Assembly (NCBI GenBank): GCA_030149295.1 | Contig: JASBRV010000041.1 | Location: 62,001 to 126,000 of the forward strand | Reading direction: 5' to 3' | DNA from: Bacteriovoracales bacterium | GTDB lineage: Bacteria > Bdellovibrionota > Bacteriovoracia > Bacteriovoracales > Bacteriovoracaceae | DNA: 64,000 nucleotides | The notes under the pieces: generated by a model | Told to the model about the DNA's origin: nothing | Databases searched by the model: none | What the model saw: the letters and a program-made list of their open reading frames with translations, nothing else | Part shown: positions 25,447 through 34,534 of the stretch, one piece after another | How positions within the stretch are numbered: position 1 is the stretch's first letter | Layout: each line of letters starts with the position of its first letter | Made by a program: the position numbers and the translations under genes

Positions 25447-25751
25447 AGTATCTTATCTTTCTTGCCTTAATTTCTTTGGTCAGTTGTATGTCTGATAAAG
25501 AAAAAGAAATGATTAAAGATTGTGATGGACTTGCCATGAAATATTATCGAGGCCTTCCAAAGCCTTCGAAACTCTACGTTAAGCATTGTAAAAGCATAGA
25601 AGCTTCCCTGGAATACACACCTGAAAGATGTAAAAAGGCCATGGGTCAACTTATGCTCAGAGGAAGTGAAAAGCATGTGAAGAAACTCTTTGGTGAAAGA
25701 ATCATGGAATGCTTTAACCAAGTCGACCTTGAGCGCTTTCTTACAAAATAA
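25443..25751 (+). CDS. Small lipoprotein
   Basis: 102 residues with a lipobox LVSC (Cys15) after a short hydrophobic signal, then a charged mature part with further Cys residues (DCDG, KHCKS, RCKKAM, ECFNQ). Its ATG overlaps the stop of the HD-GYP-like gene. Coupling of a cytoplasmic signalling-type protein to an envelope lipoprotein suggests a shared process, but no family is recognised. Its 3' end overlaps rapA (convergent) by 11 nt. Confidence 0.65.
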   Translation: MKYLIFLALISLVSCMSDKEKEMIKDCDGLAMKYYRGLPKPSKLYVKHCKSIEASLEYTPERCKKAMGQLMLRGSEKHVKKLFGERIMECFNQVDLERFLTK

Positions 25752-28467
25752 CCCGAACGGCTTCAAGTCTTAAGCGCACTTGCCTTGCATGATCAAGCAT
25801 CACTTTTTTCATCGCCCTTAGTAAATCAACCTCTTCTTCATCAATGCTAGGATTAACTTTCGCGAGGGCACTCATTCTATTAATCTCCTCATCCATCGAA
25901 GTCACAAGCTCTAGGACTTGTTTTTCGATGAGGGATTCGGCCTTATTCCCAGCGATCACCTGTGCCTGTTTCAGAAGTCCCTTGATAAGCTTCTTTGGTA
26001 AACGACTAGCACGATCAATCACCTCTCGATCTCCAGCAATCAGTTTTTCATCCAAAGTTGGCTTATCCCATTTTTCCGCAAAATCTTCACCATCCTTATC
26101 AATAAGCACTCGAATCAGAGTTGGGGGAAAGAATCGCTTAATATCAAGAAAGTCTGGGGCAGGACAATCCGTAACAAAGAAAGCCTCAACAAAGGACTTT
26201 TTCCCCCCACCACCTTTTCTTGTGGCCACAGTCATATTGCCATAAGACTCGCTCAGAATAAGATTACTAATTTCCCTTACCATTGGATGATCCCAATTGA
26301 TGAATTGGTAATCCTCTCTTTCTAGCGCCTCACTCCTATCAAAAGTAATTGTTTGCCCCTCTGCTTCGAGATAAGGGAAGTGAGGTATAAACATATTATC
26401 ATTGGGTTTTATGTAAGATGCCATTTCGTGGAGGTCTTCAACATCCACCCCAAAGCAGTCAAAGGTATCTTCCATAAATTCTTTGAGTTTATGGTCTTTA
26501 TCTGATTCACGAATGGTGCGCACCAGAGAATGCCCCACCTCGGGATCAAAAGAATTCATTTCGATTAAAAGATCTCGACTTTCTTCCATTTGCGATTCAA
26601 GATCGAGACGATAATTCTTAATCTTAGAAAAGAGGTCCTTACAATCTTTTGGGGATTTTTGAGCACTTAAAACTTCATGAATTTCCGTGGAAAAATGAAC
26701 AAAGACTGGTGTACCAACAGAGCTAAACTTCTTAAAGCTATCTAGCCCCTCTTCATAAATATGAAACAGAGTTTCTTCCCATGTTTCCTTAATAAAAGGC
26801 ACGTGAATTTGAATATCGGCTTTTTGACCGATACGATCGAGGCGACCAATTCTCTGCTCGAGAAGATCTGGCTTCTTTGGTAAATCGAAAAGCACTAGAT
26901 GATGAGCAAATTCAAAGTTTCTACCTTCGGAACCAATTTCAGTACAAAGAAGAATCTGTGCTCCCGATTCATTGGCAAAAAAGGCAGCTTGCCGATCTCT
27001 CGCCATAAGGCTTAAACCAGAGTGAAAGAGGGCCGTCTTTATTTGCGCATCGTTTTCTTTAACAAACTTTTCTAAGGCCACAATTTGTTTTTTACTGTGA
27101 CAAATAAGAAGAACTTTCTCATTTGTATTTCTTAAAAAATCTAAAAGCCATAGGGCCTTTTCTTGAAAGCCTAAAAACTCTTCCCCATCATCTTGCCCAT
27201 AAAGAGGGTATTCCTTAAGAATTCTTTTGGGAAAGAAATCATACTCTTTTCGCATGGCCTGTCGGGTGTTTCTAAAAAAGACCCTACCCGTACCATGACG
27301 GTCAATAAGCTCCTTAATGATTTTCTTTTTATTCTGAGAAAGATCATCGAGACAGAGTTGAAAACTCTCTTCGTCGAGCCATTCTTTAAGGTGTTTTAGA
27401 CTTTTTTCACTAAGATCCTCTTGAATGAGCTCTTTTGCGGCCACGGCGACAGCTTCATAACCTTGCACTTCTTTTTTGAACTCTTCAAAATTATTGTATC
27501 GATCGGGATCGAGGAGTCTTAAGCGATCAAAATGGCCACTCATTCCCAGCTGTTCAGGCGTCGCTGTCAAGAGGAGCACAGAGGGAATCCTCCCACAGAT
27601 TTTTTCTAAAAAAGGATACTCGAAGCCTTCTTCTTCCCTTTTATATTGATGGGCTTCATCAATAACGAGAATATCAAATTCTGCTTCCTCTAACATCTCT
27701 TGAGCTAGTTTTGAGCCTTTAAGAAGGCCTAGAGAAACCACGACTCTTTCATTTTGTAAGAAAGGATTTACTCCGGGCTCTGGAGGTGTTTCTTGATTGA
27801 TGGCCGCAAAGCCCAATTGAAATTTTCGATGAAGTTCAAAGAACCACTGATACACCAGAGAATCAGGAACGACGACAAGAACTCTTTGAGCCCTCCCAGT
27901 CACCACTTGCTGATGGATAATAAGACAAGCTTCAATCGTTTTTCCCAGGCCTACTTCATCGGCAAGCAGCACACGTGGAGATTGGCGTTTTAAAACCTCA
28001 TTAGCGATAAAAAACTGATGAGGAATGAGACTTATCCTTCCCCCAAACAGTCCCTTACCTGGGGATGTTTCCCAATCTTTAACCAAGTCCAATGTCTTCA
28101 ATCTTAACTGAAAAAATTTTTCACTATCGACTTGGCCATTAAAGAGTTTTTCTTCTGGATTATTAAAAGCGAGATGATCGTCAAGGTCCTCTTCTCCAAT
28201 GGTTATTCCCTCACCTTTATAAGTAATGAGCCCATTTTCTTCTTCCAAAGATTCAATGACGAGTTGTTGACCTTCTCGGGACTTAATTTGATCGCCCACT
28301 TCAAAGCGCACCCTCTTTAAGGGAGCCGACTTCATGCCATAAACTCTTTCGGTATCTCCAGCAGCAAATAAGACTTTTAATTGCTTCTCACCAACTTCAA
28401 CGATGAGACCAAGACCCAGCTCAGGTTCAGTTTCACTCATGAACCTTTGGCCACTTAAAATTTTCAT
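25741..28467 (-). CDS. rapA: RNA polymerase-associated SNF2-type ATPase RapA
   Basis: 908 residues (E. coli RapA 968). The start M-K-I-L-S-G-Q-R-F aligns with the RapA N-terminus, so the upstream ATG at 28467 is kept. Two N-terminal Tudor-like domains precede the SNF2 core: Walker A LLADEVGLGKTIEA, DEAH box VIDEAHQYKR, LLLTATPEQLGM, and in lobe 2 CTEIGSEGRNFEFAHHLVLF and EQRIGRLDRIGQ. RapA recycles RNA polymerase stalled after termination. A 60-aa membrane-protein gene lies 7 nt upstream on the same strand. Confidence 0.95.
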   Translation of the reverse strand: MKILSGQRFMSETEPELGLGLIVEVGEKQLKVLFAAGDTERVYGMKSAPLKRVRFEVGDQIKSREGQQLVIESLEEENGLITYKGEGITIGEEDLDDHLAFNNPEEKLFNGQVDSEKFFQLRLKTLDLVKDWETSPGKGLFGGRISLIPHQFFIANEVLKRQSPRVLLADEVGLGKTIEACLIIHQQVVTGRAQRVLVVVPDSLVYQWFFELHRKFQLGFAAINQETPPEPGVNPFLQNERVVVSLGLLKGSKLAQEMLEEAEFDILVIDEAHQYKREEEGFEYPFLEKICGRIPSVLLLTATPEQLGMSGHFDRLRLLDPDRYNNFEEFKKEVQGYEAVAVAAKELIQEDLSEKSLKHLKEWLDEESFQLCLDDLSQNKKKIIKELIDRHGTGRVFFRNTRQAMRKEYDFFPKRILKEYPLYGQDDGEEFLGFQEKALWLLDFLRNTNEKVLLICHSKKQIVALEKFVKENDAQIKTALFHSGLSLMARDRQAAFFANESGAQILLCTEIGSEGRNFEFAHHLVLFDLPKKPDLLEQRIGRLDRIGQKADIQIHVPFIKETWEETLFHIYEEGLDSFKKFSSVGTPVFVHFSTEIHEVLSAQKSPKDCKDLFSKIKNYRLDLESQMEESRDLLIEMNSFDPEVGHSLVRTIRESDKDHKLKEFMEDTFDCFGVDVEDLHEMASYIKPNDNMFIPHFPYLEAEGQTITFDRSEALEREDYQFINWDHPMVREISNLILSESYGNMTVATRKGGGGKKSFVEAFFVTDCPAPDFLDIKRFFPPTLIRVLIDKDGEDFAEKWDKPTLDEKLIAGDREVIDRASRLPKKLIKGLLKQAQVIAGNKAESLIEKQVLELVTSMDEEINRMSALAKVNPSIDEEEVDLLRAMKKVMLDHARQVRLRLEAVRVIL

Positions 28468-28474
28468 TCAAACC

Positions 28475-28657
28475 CTAAACGTTAAATATGTAAATGAGAG
28501 CTCCTGCTATCGCCACTCCAAAGAATATAGCAAGCTGAAGTTTTCCACTTTTCTTTTCCGACTCGCTATAGCCTTCTAAAGCTTGTTGCTTTTCTCTCAT
28601 TTTTTTTTGTTTTACTTTTTCTGCTCTCTTTTGAGCTTTTCTTTGTTTTCTGTCCAT
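28475..28657 (-). CDS. Small Lys-rich protein with C-terminal membrane anchor
   Basis: 60 residues from ATG 28657. A longer reading from TTG 28678 would overlap its own GGAG site, so the ATG is preferred. The N-terminal half is basic and helical (RKQRKAQKRAEKVKQKKMRE), followed by a single C-terminal membrane helix (about residues 40-58). Tail-anchored topology is inferred. It ends 7 nt before the rapA start, suggesting one transcript. No family recognised. Confidence 0.55.
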   Translation of the reverse strand: MDRKQRKAQKRAEKVKQKKMREKQQALEGYSESEKKSGKLQLAIFFGVAIAGALIYIFNV

Positions 28658-28782
28658 TAAAACTTCACTCCTGCCCAAAGAAACGTTTAAGGGTTGGTCT
28701 TAATTTTCTTGACTCTATTAGCAAATTTTAACAATGTTTAAACAAAGAGAATAGTGTTGAAATCATAAAAGAGCTTGTTACG

Positions 28783-29433
28783 ATGCGCATTAATTACAAA
28801 ATTGACTGGCTGGCCCTAGGGGGAATGGATGGCTCGAAAAGCCTCAATCCCAAAAAATACCTGATTCTTGAAAACTCCCTCAAGATTATTAGCCAAGAAG
28901 GTCTTCACAATCTAAGCATCACCGAAATTGCCAAAGCGACAGATATCTCAAAACCTCTGGTCCTTTACCACTACGAAACTAAAGAACGAATTCTTGAGGA
29001 CTTGTGCTTCTATCTCTTCAAGATGGGTGAATACTTTCAATCTTCAACTTTAAAAGAAGAGACAAGTTTTGAAACGAAAATACGTGATTGTATCAAGGCA
29101 ACTTTTCGCTGGTACTTATTTAATAAAGAAGTCTCAGACTTTCTCTTTCTTTTACCCCACTTGAGAGACAAGACCTTGCGTTTAAAAAAGAATCAAGAAG
29201 AAGCCGACCTTAATCAAACTCGACTATGGGAGAGAATATTTCTTGAGAGTTTAAGGTTTCAATCTATGGAACAATTACGAATCACCGTTTTTGGGGTTAA
29301 ATCTCTTCTCATGGGAAGTCTTTTGAATATCATCCACTTAGATGAGCGGGACCAATATCTTGATCACGCTCTTCGTTTAAAATTTAACCTTGAGACCCTC
29401 CTTTCAGTGGAGCTACCGTCCTTTGAATTCTAA
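28783..29433 (+). CDS. TetR-family transcriptional regulator
   Basis: 216 residues. The HTH occupies about residues 30-75 (LKIISQEGLHNLSITEIAK, then DISKPLVLYHYETKERILE), with the family's Y-H-Y-F/E-x-K-E motif. The C-terminal helical ligand domain is unrecognised. The start is uncertain: ATG 28783 has only a weak site, while the ATG at 28825 sits 1 nt after AGGGGG, too close to use. The following NAD-binding protein overlaps its 3' end and may be a regulated partner. Confidence 0.8.
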   Translation: MRINYKIDWLALGGMDGSKSLNPKKYLILENSLKIISQEGLHNLSITEIAKATDISKPLVLYHYETKERILEDLCFYLFKMGEYFQSSTLKEETSFETKIRDCIKATFRWYLFNKEVSDFLFLLPHLRDKTLRLKKNQEEADLNQTRLWERIFLESLRFQSMEQLRITVFGVKSLLMGSLLNIIHLDERDQYLDHALRLKFNLETLLSVELPSFEF

Positions 29434-30157
29434 AACGATCTCACTTATTGGAAGAGGATGGCTCTCTCAACTTTTCGAAAGCTACCTAAATCAGCAAGGC
29501 TTTAATCAAATCGATGTCTACTCTAGAAGTCAAAAGCCACAATTTGAACTTGGAGGACAAGCCCCCCTTCCTAGTGCTATTCTTAACTCTCATGCCATTT
29601 ATATTATGGTGCCACCACGAAGTCCGGGTTATCTTGAAGGCTTAAAGACTCTCTCTGAAAAGCTCCCCCCTACAACACTGGTTATTTTAGTTAGCTCAAC
29701 AGGAGTTTATGGCCAAAGTACTGGTAATCTTGATGAAGAAATAGTTCCTGAGCTTAAAAATGAAAGGAATCACAAATTATGGCTGGCCGAAGAAACAATT
29801 CGCAATCTCCAAAGAAGTACCATCATCAGATCGGCAGGGCAAATAGGTCCTGAGCGGTATCCTGCTCTTTCATTGATAGAAAAGGAGATTCTTATTAATG
29901 GAAATGCTAGGGCCAATATCATTCACAGTATAGATCTTTGTCGTATTTTAGAGCTCCCTCTCATTACCAATTTTGAAGGCAAGACTATAAATGCCGTGAG
30001 TCCTTATCACCCTTATAAGAAAGACTTCTATCGTGATCAGGCTCAATCCCTTGGTCTAAAGCCACCTATATTTAGAGAGGGAGATTATGAAGAAAAGATC
30101 ATCTCCTCCATTCATTTAAAAGATTTTTCTTTTAAGCGCGAAAGATGCCAAGTTTAA
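29423..30157 (+). CDS. NAD(P)-binding SDR/YeeZ-like epimerase-fold protein
   Basis: 244 residues from TTG 29423, chosen because GGAG sits about 9 nt upstream; a longer reading from TTG 29390 would overlap the TetR gene by 44 nt. Rossmann fold: ISLIGRGWLSQLFESYLNQ replaces the usual GxxGxxG, and LVSSTGVYGQSTG carries the T-G-V-Y-G active-site Tyr of extended SDRs. Later RSAGQIGPERYP and NIIHSIDLCRIL match YeeZ-like proteins. Substrate unknown. Its stop overlaps the convergent sensor-kinase gene by 4 nt. Confidence 0.75.
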   Translation: MNSKTISLIGRGWLSQLFESYLNQQGFNQIDVYSRSQKPQFELGGQAPLPSAILNSHAIYIMVPPRSPGYLEGLKTLSEKLPPTTLVILVSSTGVYGQSTGNLDEEIVPELKNERNHKLWLAEETIRNLQRSTIIRSAGQIGPERYPALSLIEKEILINGNARANIIHSIDLCRILELPLITNFEGKTINAVSPYHPYKKDFYRDQAQSLGLKPPIFREGDYEEKIISSIHLKDFSFKRERCQV

Positions 30158-32694
30158 GCCGCTGTTGGTTTATTCTTACCTTCTGGAACAAACTCTTCGA
30201 GTGAGCGCTGAAAAAGGGAAAGCTCACTAGATAAAGCCTTTAATTCAAATTCTACTTTTTCAAATCTTAGGTAACGGCTATATTTTTGAATCCGAACAAT
30301 TCTTTCAATCGCTGTAAAGAAGGGAAAGTGTGTTATGACTCCATATAATTCAGTAGCCACTCTTTCTAACTCCTCTCCATCTTTTTCTTGGAGATAATAA
30401 TAAAGATCTGCAATAGCAACAGGATAATATTCAAGAAAGTCTCTCGTTGTATTTTCAATGATGTCCCAATCACCACCGAAGTGAGACCAAATATCTGAAG
30501 CGGTTACTTTACCTTCATTTTGTAGACTTTCTTTTTGTAACTTAGCCAATTCTTCTGGTGAAACACCTATCACTCGCTCAGCGGCACAATAAAAGCCAAT
30601 CCCGGACATTCCATCGTTGTGATCAAAAAAGACCTCACCTTGAAGAAGCTCAACAAGACCAATAAAATCACTGCTTTTGTGATTGCGGGTAGTATAGTCT
30701 AAGGCTTCTTGAGAATGAAGAGTATCAAAGCCTTTTACCGGTTTATTTTCCACATGATTAAGAATAGTCCAATCAGTTTGCACCCAGCCCTCGGCGTCCG
30801 TCATCACCAAGAATGATAAAATCCCGTGTCGAGTGCTCGTAAACTTTGTGTCTATTCGTATATGAACTTTAGTCTCATCTTTAAAGGTAAGTGCAGAATT
30901 CACAAGATTATTGAGTGCAAGCTTTAATTTTATACTATCTACCCACAGGTATTGATCTAAGCCCTCTCTGATCTCAACGGTTACTTCACTGCCCCCATTT
31001 AAAGCAATACGATTCCAGCGTTTTTCAAGCCCTTTTAAAAAGCCATTCATATCAGTGAGAATGCTCTGAGAGCCTTCTTTAAGGCCTTGATTAATATTTT
31101 CTCCCCAAAGATATTCAAGCTGTTTTTTAATCGTTTGAAGTTTATCACCTTGACCTAACTCAACTTGCTTATGATGAGAAATTTCTTCATTGACCATATC
31201 CACTAAATCATCAAGTAAAATGCCCACTTTCGTAATGTATTCCAGCTTAGAGCGTCTCGCATGGAGAGCCTTTCGACTCATGTCGACGAGTTTTCTTTCA
31301 AATTCAAATCTCTTAGAATCATCATGAATAATCATCAAGTGAAGATCAACTTCAGGAAAGGGAATATTAAAAAGGCTCACCGAACCAGCAACCTCACGAC
31401 CATTATTCACCTGAAAGAGCCAATCTTGCTGAACTGTTTTTCCTTCCTTGGTGTCGCTGAGAGAAGTTTTCAATCTTTCCAAGGAAGACCTACCGTCTAG
31501 TTGATATAGAGGAAAGAGAATTGCTGGATGGAGTTTGTCATAGTCTAATCCCTCTCCCACACCAAAAAATAATTGCCCTGCTTGATTAATGGCCTTAATT
31601 TGTCCTTCTCCAAACAGCAGTGCTGGTACTTGTAAATTATCAAAGAGTGTTTGAAAACGCTCTTCTGCTAACTTTTGATGGGTGATATCCCTCACTGTTC
31701 CAACGATAAGGGGTTGTGAGAGGTCGGATCTTTTCTTGGCATAATAGTGGAGCCAATAGCGTTTTTTATTTTTGGTTACCAAGTCAACTTGAACATCAAG
31801 AATATCTCCTCTTTTTACACAATTTTCAAACGCTGTCATAAACTTCTTCTGACTTTGCGGGCTAAAACGGTTGACTTCATCATCTAAATGAATGACTTGT
31901 GAGGCATCCTCTTGTTCGAAAATTCCCGATAGGAAATTTGATCTCTTGGTAAGTTTGGTTTCAAAATTTACTTCCCATGAAAAGGTATTACCTCGAATTT
32001 CACTTTCTTTTATGACACCTTGAAGTCGACTCCTTTCTCTCTCAAGATAGTGATAATCTTTTTTCCAAGGTATATAGACGAAGTAGAAGACCGTTAAAAG
32101 GAGAACAAAGAAAGAAAGGCATGTACCAACTAATATTTTATATCTGATCTTTTCAAGACCCTTTCGGTTCTCTCTGACCTTACTGAGTAGAGGCGAAGAG
32201 GTATCTAGAGTCTTAATTAAATAACTTCTCATTTGGGGAAAGAGATTTTTGTTTTTAACAAAACCATTTCTTTTTAAATCCTGAATCATATGTTTTTGAA
32301 CTTTTCCAAGATGGATAAAAGTCTCAAGATAATCAAAATTTCGATCATATAAAAGATCATTAAAGAAGTTAGTATTGAAGTAACTATTTTTATTTCTATT
32401 TTTTAAATTATGAAGATACTCATGATATTCAAAAGAAGATTTTTGAAAGTCAGCAAGATAGGCACTTGATTGGATGCGCTTATTTTTCCTGGCAAGCTCA
32501 TCACTTATACGCCCCACAGAGAGAGTTGTCCGATAAAAACCCTCTAACTGGTTGAGGGATAATGACGCTTCATCAATAGACTTTTGAATTTGCACCAAAA
32601 AGAAAAGGCCTAAAAAGCCTATCGCCACAAAACTCGTGGTGATAAGCAGAAAGGGAGTTCTAATACTTTTGTTTACTGAGAGCGGCTTCATCAT
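30154..32694 (-). CDS. Large membrane sensor-kinase-like protein with degenerate catalytic and Hpt-like domains
   Basis: 846 residues. Two membrane helices (about 14-34 and 188-210) bracket a ~150-residue helical periplasmic sensor. Two PAS-like domains follow (about 235-345, ending VGTVRDITHQKLAEERF, and about 345-460). The DHp-like helices lack an H-x-x-R/K-T-P motif. A relic HATPase region keeps LALNNLVNSALTF (an N-box-like Asn) but has no clear G boxes. The C-terminal ~110 residues are Hpt-like in helical pattern, but H-x-L-K-G is replaced by ATELYGVITHFP, with His two turns later. Signalling by binding or a non-canonical His is possible. Upstream of it on the same strand is serS. Confidence 0.65.
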   Translation of the reverse strand: MMKPLSVNKSIRTPFLLITTSFVAIGFLGLFFLVQIQKSIDEASLSLNQLEGFYRTTLSVGRISDELARKNKRIQSSAYLADFQKSSFEYHEYLHNLKNRNKNSYFNTNFFNDLLYDRNFDYLETFIHLGKVQKHMIQDLKRNGFVKNKNLFPQMRSYLIKTLDTSSPLLSKVRENRKGLEKIRYKILVGTCLSFFVLLLTVFYFVYIPWKKDYHYLERERSRLQGVIKESEIRGNTFSWEVNFETKLTKRSNFLSGIFEQEDASQVIHLDDEVNRFSPQSQKKFMTAFENCVKRGDILDVQVDLVTKNKKRYWLHYYAKKRSDLSQPLIVGTVRDITHQKLAEERFQTLFDNLQVPALLFGEGQIKAINQAGQLFFGVGEGLDYDKLHPAILFPLYQLDGRSSLERLKTSLSDTKEGKTVQQDWLFQVNNGREVAGSVSLFNIPFPEVDLHLMIIHDDSKRFEFERKLVDMSRKALHARRSKLEYITKVGILLDDLVDMVNEEISHHKQVELGQGDKLQTIKKQLEYLWGENINQGLKEGSQSILTDMNGFLKGLEKRWNRIALNGGSEVTVEIREGLDQYLWVDSIKLKLALNNLVNSALTFKDETKVHIRIDTKFTSTRHGILSFLVMTDAEGWVQTDWTILNHVENKPVKGFDTLHSQEALDYTTRNHKSSDFIGLVELLQGEVFFDHNDGMSGIGFYCAAERVIGVSPEELAKLQKESLQNEGKVTASDIWSHFGGDWDIIENTTRDFLEYYPVAIADLYYYLQEKDGEELERVATELYGVITHFPFFTAIERIVRIQKYSRYLRFEKVEFELKALSSELSLFQRSLEEFVPEGKNKPTAA

Positions 32695-32731
32695 TCTCTT
32701 TTTCGGTAAGTTTGAGCAGGCCCTGTAGTTT

Positions 32732-34000
32732 TTAGCCTTTTATTTTCTCTAAACCGCCCATAAATGGTCGCAATGCCATGGGAATATTGACACTTCCATC
32801 TTCATTTTGATGATTTTCCAAAAGGCTGACTAAAATCCTCGGTGTCGCAATCGCCGTGTTATTAAGAGTGTGAACAAACTTTACCTGCCCTTGTCCATCA
32901 CGATATCTGGTGTTGGTTCTTCTTGCCTGCCAATCGTAGAGAGAGGAACAAGAGTGAGTTTCCCGATACTTTTCTTCACTTGGAACCCAACATTCAACAT
33001 CAAACATCTTCACTTTTCCTGTGCCCATGTCGCCCGTACAACATTCAACCACACGATAGGGAAGCTCTAGCTCTTTTACAATTTCTAAGGATGTTTCCAA
33101 AAGAGCTTGGTGCCACTTGGCACTTTCCTTAGGATCATTTTTACATAGAACATATTGTTCTACTTTCATAAATTGGTGAACCCTGATGAGACCCCGTACA
33201 TCACGGCCGTAACTCCCTGCTTCTCTTCTAAAACAAGGACTATAACCCGCGTATAAAATAGGAAGCTGATCTTCTTTTAGAATATCCCCCCCATGCAAGC
33301 TATTAAGCTGCACTTCTGCAGTACCTGAAAGATAGAGGTCATCTTCAGGTAAGTGATAAACTTGGTCACGTCCTTCTGGAAAGTGACCTGTTCCGATAAG
33401 AGCATTCTCCCTAGCAAGAGAAGGAGAGGAAACGAGAGTGAAGCCCTTGGCCTTTAATTTCTCAAGTGCAAGACGATGAGTGGCCATCTCAAGGAGGACC
33501 ATATCGTTTCTTAAAGAGTAAGAGCGTGATCCACAAACATTGGCAATTTTTTCAAATTCTGCCCAGCCATTTAGCTCAAGCAACTCCACGTGGTCTTTGG
33601 GTTCAAAAGAAAATTTCGGTAAATCCCCACCTTTTTCTATTTCAACATTATCGTTTTCATCTTTTCCAATGGGTGCATCTTCTGCTGGTGGATTAGGGAC
33701 TCGAAGGAGAAGATCTCTTAAGTCCTCTTCCAGCTTGGCAACAGCGGGCTTAAGATCATCGAGCTCTTTGCCGATTCGTCTTCCCTCTTCAATAAGCGCA
33801 GGCCTTTCCTCGGCGCTTGCTTTGGGGATTTTTTTAGAATGACTATTTCTCTTTTCTTGGAGGTCTTGCTGCTCGCGTTTTTTCCCTAAAAGCGCAGCGT
33901 CAATCTTTAATATCTCATCAACGGAGACACTACTATTTTTAAGCTCTATCGCCTTTTTAACTAACTCACTATTGTCACGAATAAATTTAATATCCAGCAT
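32732..34000 (-). CDS. serS: Seryl-tRNA synthetase
   Basis: 422 residues, full length. N-terminal tRNA-binding coiled coil (about 1-105; LQEKRNSHSKKIPKA), then class II motifs: motif 2 CFRREAGSYGRDVRGLIRVHQF (key residues F-R-R-E-A...R-G-L-I-R) and motif 3 HTLNNTAIATPRILVSLLE. Charges tRNA-Ser and, with SelA where present, tRNA-Sec. GAGGTG lies 6 nt before the ATG. Confidence 0.97.
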   Translation of the reverse strand: MLDIKFIRDNSELVKKAIELKNSSVSVDEILKIDAALLGKKREQQDLQEKRNSHSKKIPKASAEERPALIEEGRRIGKELDDLKPAVAKLEEDLRDLLLRVPNPPAEDAPIGKDENDNVEIEKGGDLPKFSFEPKDHVELLELNGWAEFEKIANVCGSRSYSLRNDMVLLEMATHRLALEKLKAKGFTLVSSPSLARENALIGTGHFPEGRDQVYHLPEDDLYLSGTAEVQLNSLHGGDILKEDQLPILYAGYSPCFRREAGSYGRDVRGLIRVHQFMKVEQYVLCKNDPKESAKWHQALLETSLEIVKELELPYRVVECCTGDMGTGKVKMFDVECWVPSEEKYRETHSCSSLYDWQARRTNTRYRDGQGQVKFVHTLNNTAIATPRILVSLLENHQNEDGSVNIPMALRPFMGGLEKIKG

Positions 34001-34121
34001 AAAACACCTCAGAAAACTATTGGTGCAAATTTATGCTATTTTCTTCTCTTTGCCAAAGGATGTGATTAAACTATAGATAATATTCTCTAATTTTCGCGCC
34101 ACAAAAAAGGGAGTTCGCCTG

Positions 34122-34532
34122 ATGGCACCAGAGAGGGCTAATCAAAATTTTAATAATAGAACAAAGAAAAATATCATGATCGTCGATGATGAGGCGACAA
34201 CCTTAAAAATGACAAAACAAGGCCTTGAGCGTTTTGATTTCAATGTCGCTATCTTTTCAAAGCCCCACGAAGCTTTGGAGTACTTTAGAACCAACAAAGA
34301 TCAAATTGACCTAGTCATTAGTGATAAGAGCATGCCCAAGATGAATGGTGAAGAGCTCGTCAAAAATATTCGCCTCATCAGCCAAAGTATTCCCATTTTT
34401 GTGCTTTCTGGATTTGTCAGTAAAGAAGACGATACGGAACTCATATCTATCGGTGCGACCAAGGTTCTCCTCAAGCCACTATCAATTAAAGATATCGTCG
34501 TGGAATTGAGGGATACCTTAAAAATTCCCTAG
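34122..34532 (+). CDS. Single-domain response regulator (CheY-like)
   Basis: 136 residues; a receiver domain only. Asp22/Asp23 form the metal site, Asp68 (VISDKSMP) is the phospho-acceptor, Ser97 (VLSGF) and Lys118 (LKPLS) complete the set, so it should be phosphorylatable. A 15-residue polar extension precedes the fold. No kinase gene is adjacent on this strand. Convergent with the secreted-protein gene 2 nt downstream. Confidence 0.88.
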   Translation: MAPERANQNFNNRTKKNIMIVDDEATTLKMTKQGLERFDFNVAIFSKPHEALEYFRTNKDQIDLVISDKSMPKMNGEELVKNIRLISQSIPIFVLSGFVSKEDDTELISIGATKVLLKPLSIKDIVVELRDTLKIP

Positions 34533-34534
34533 AG

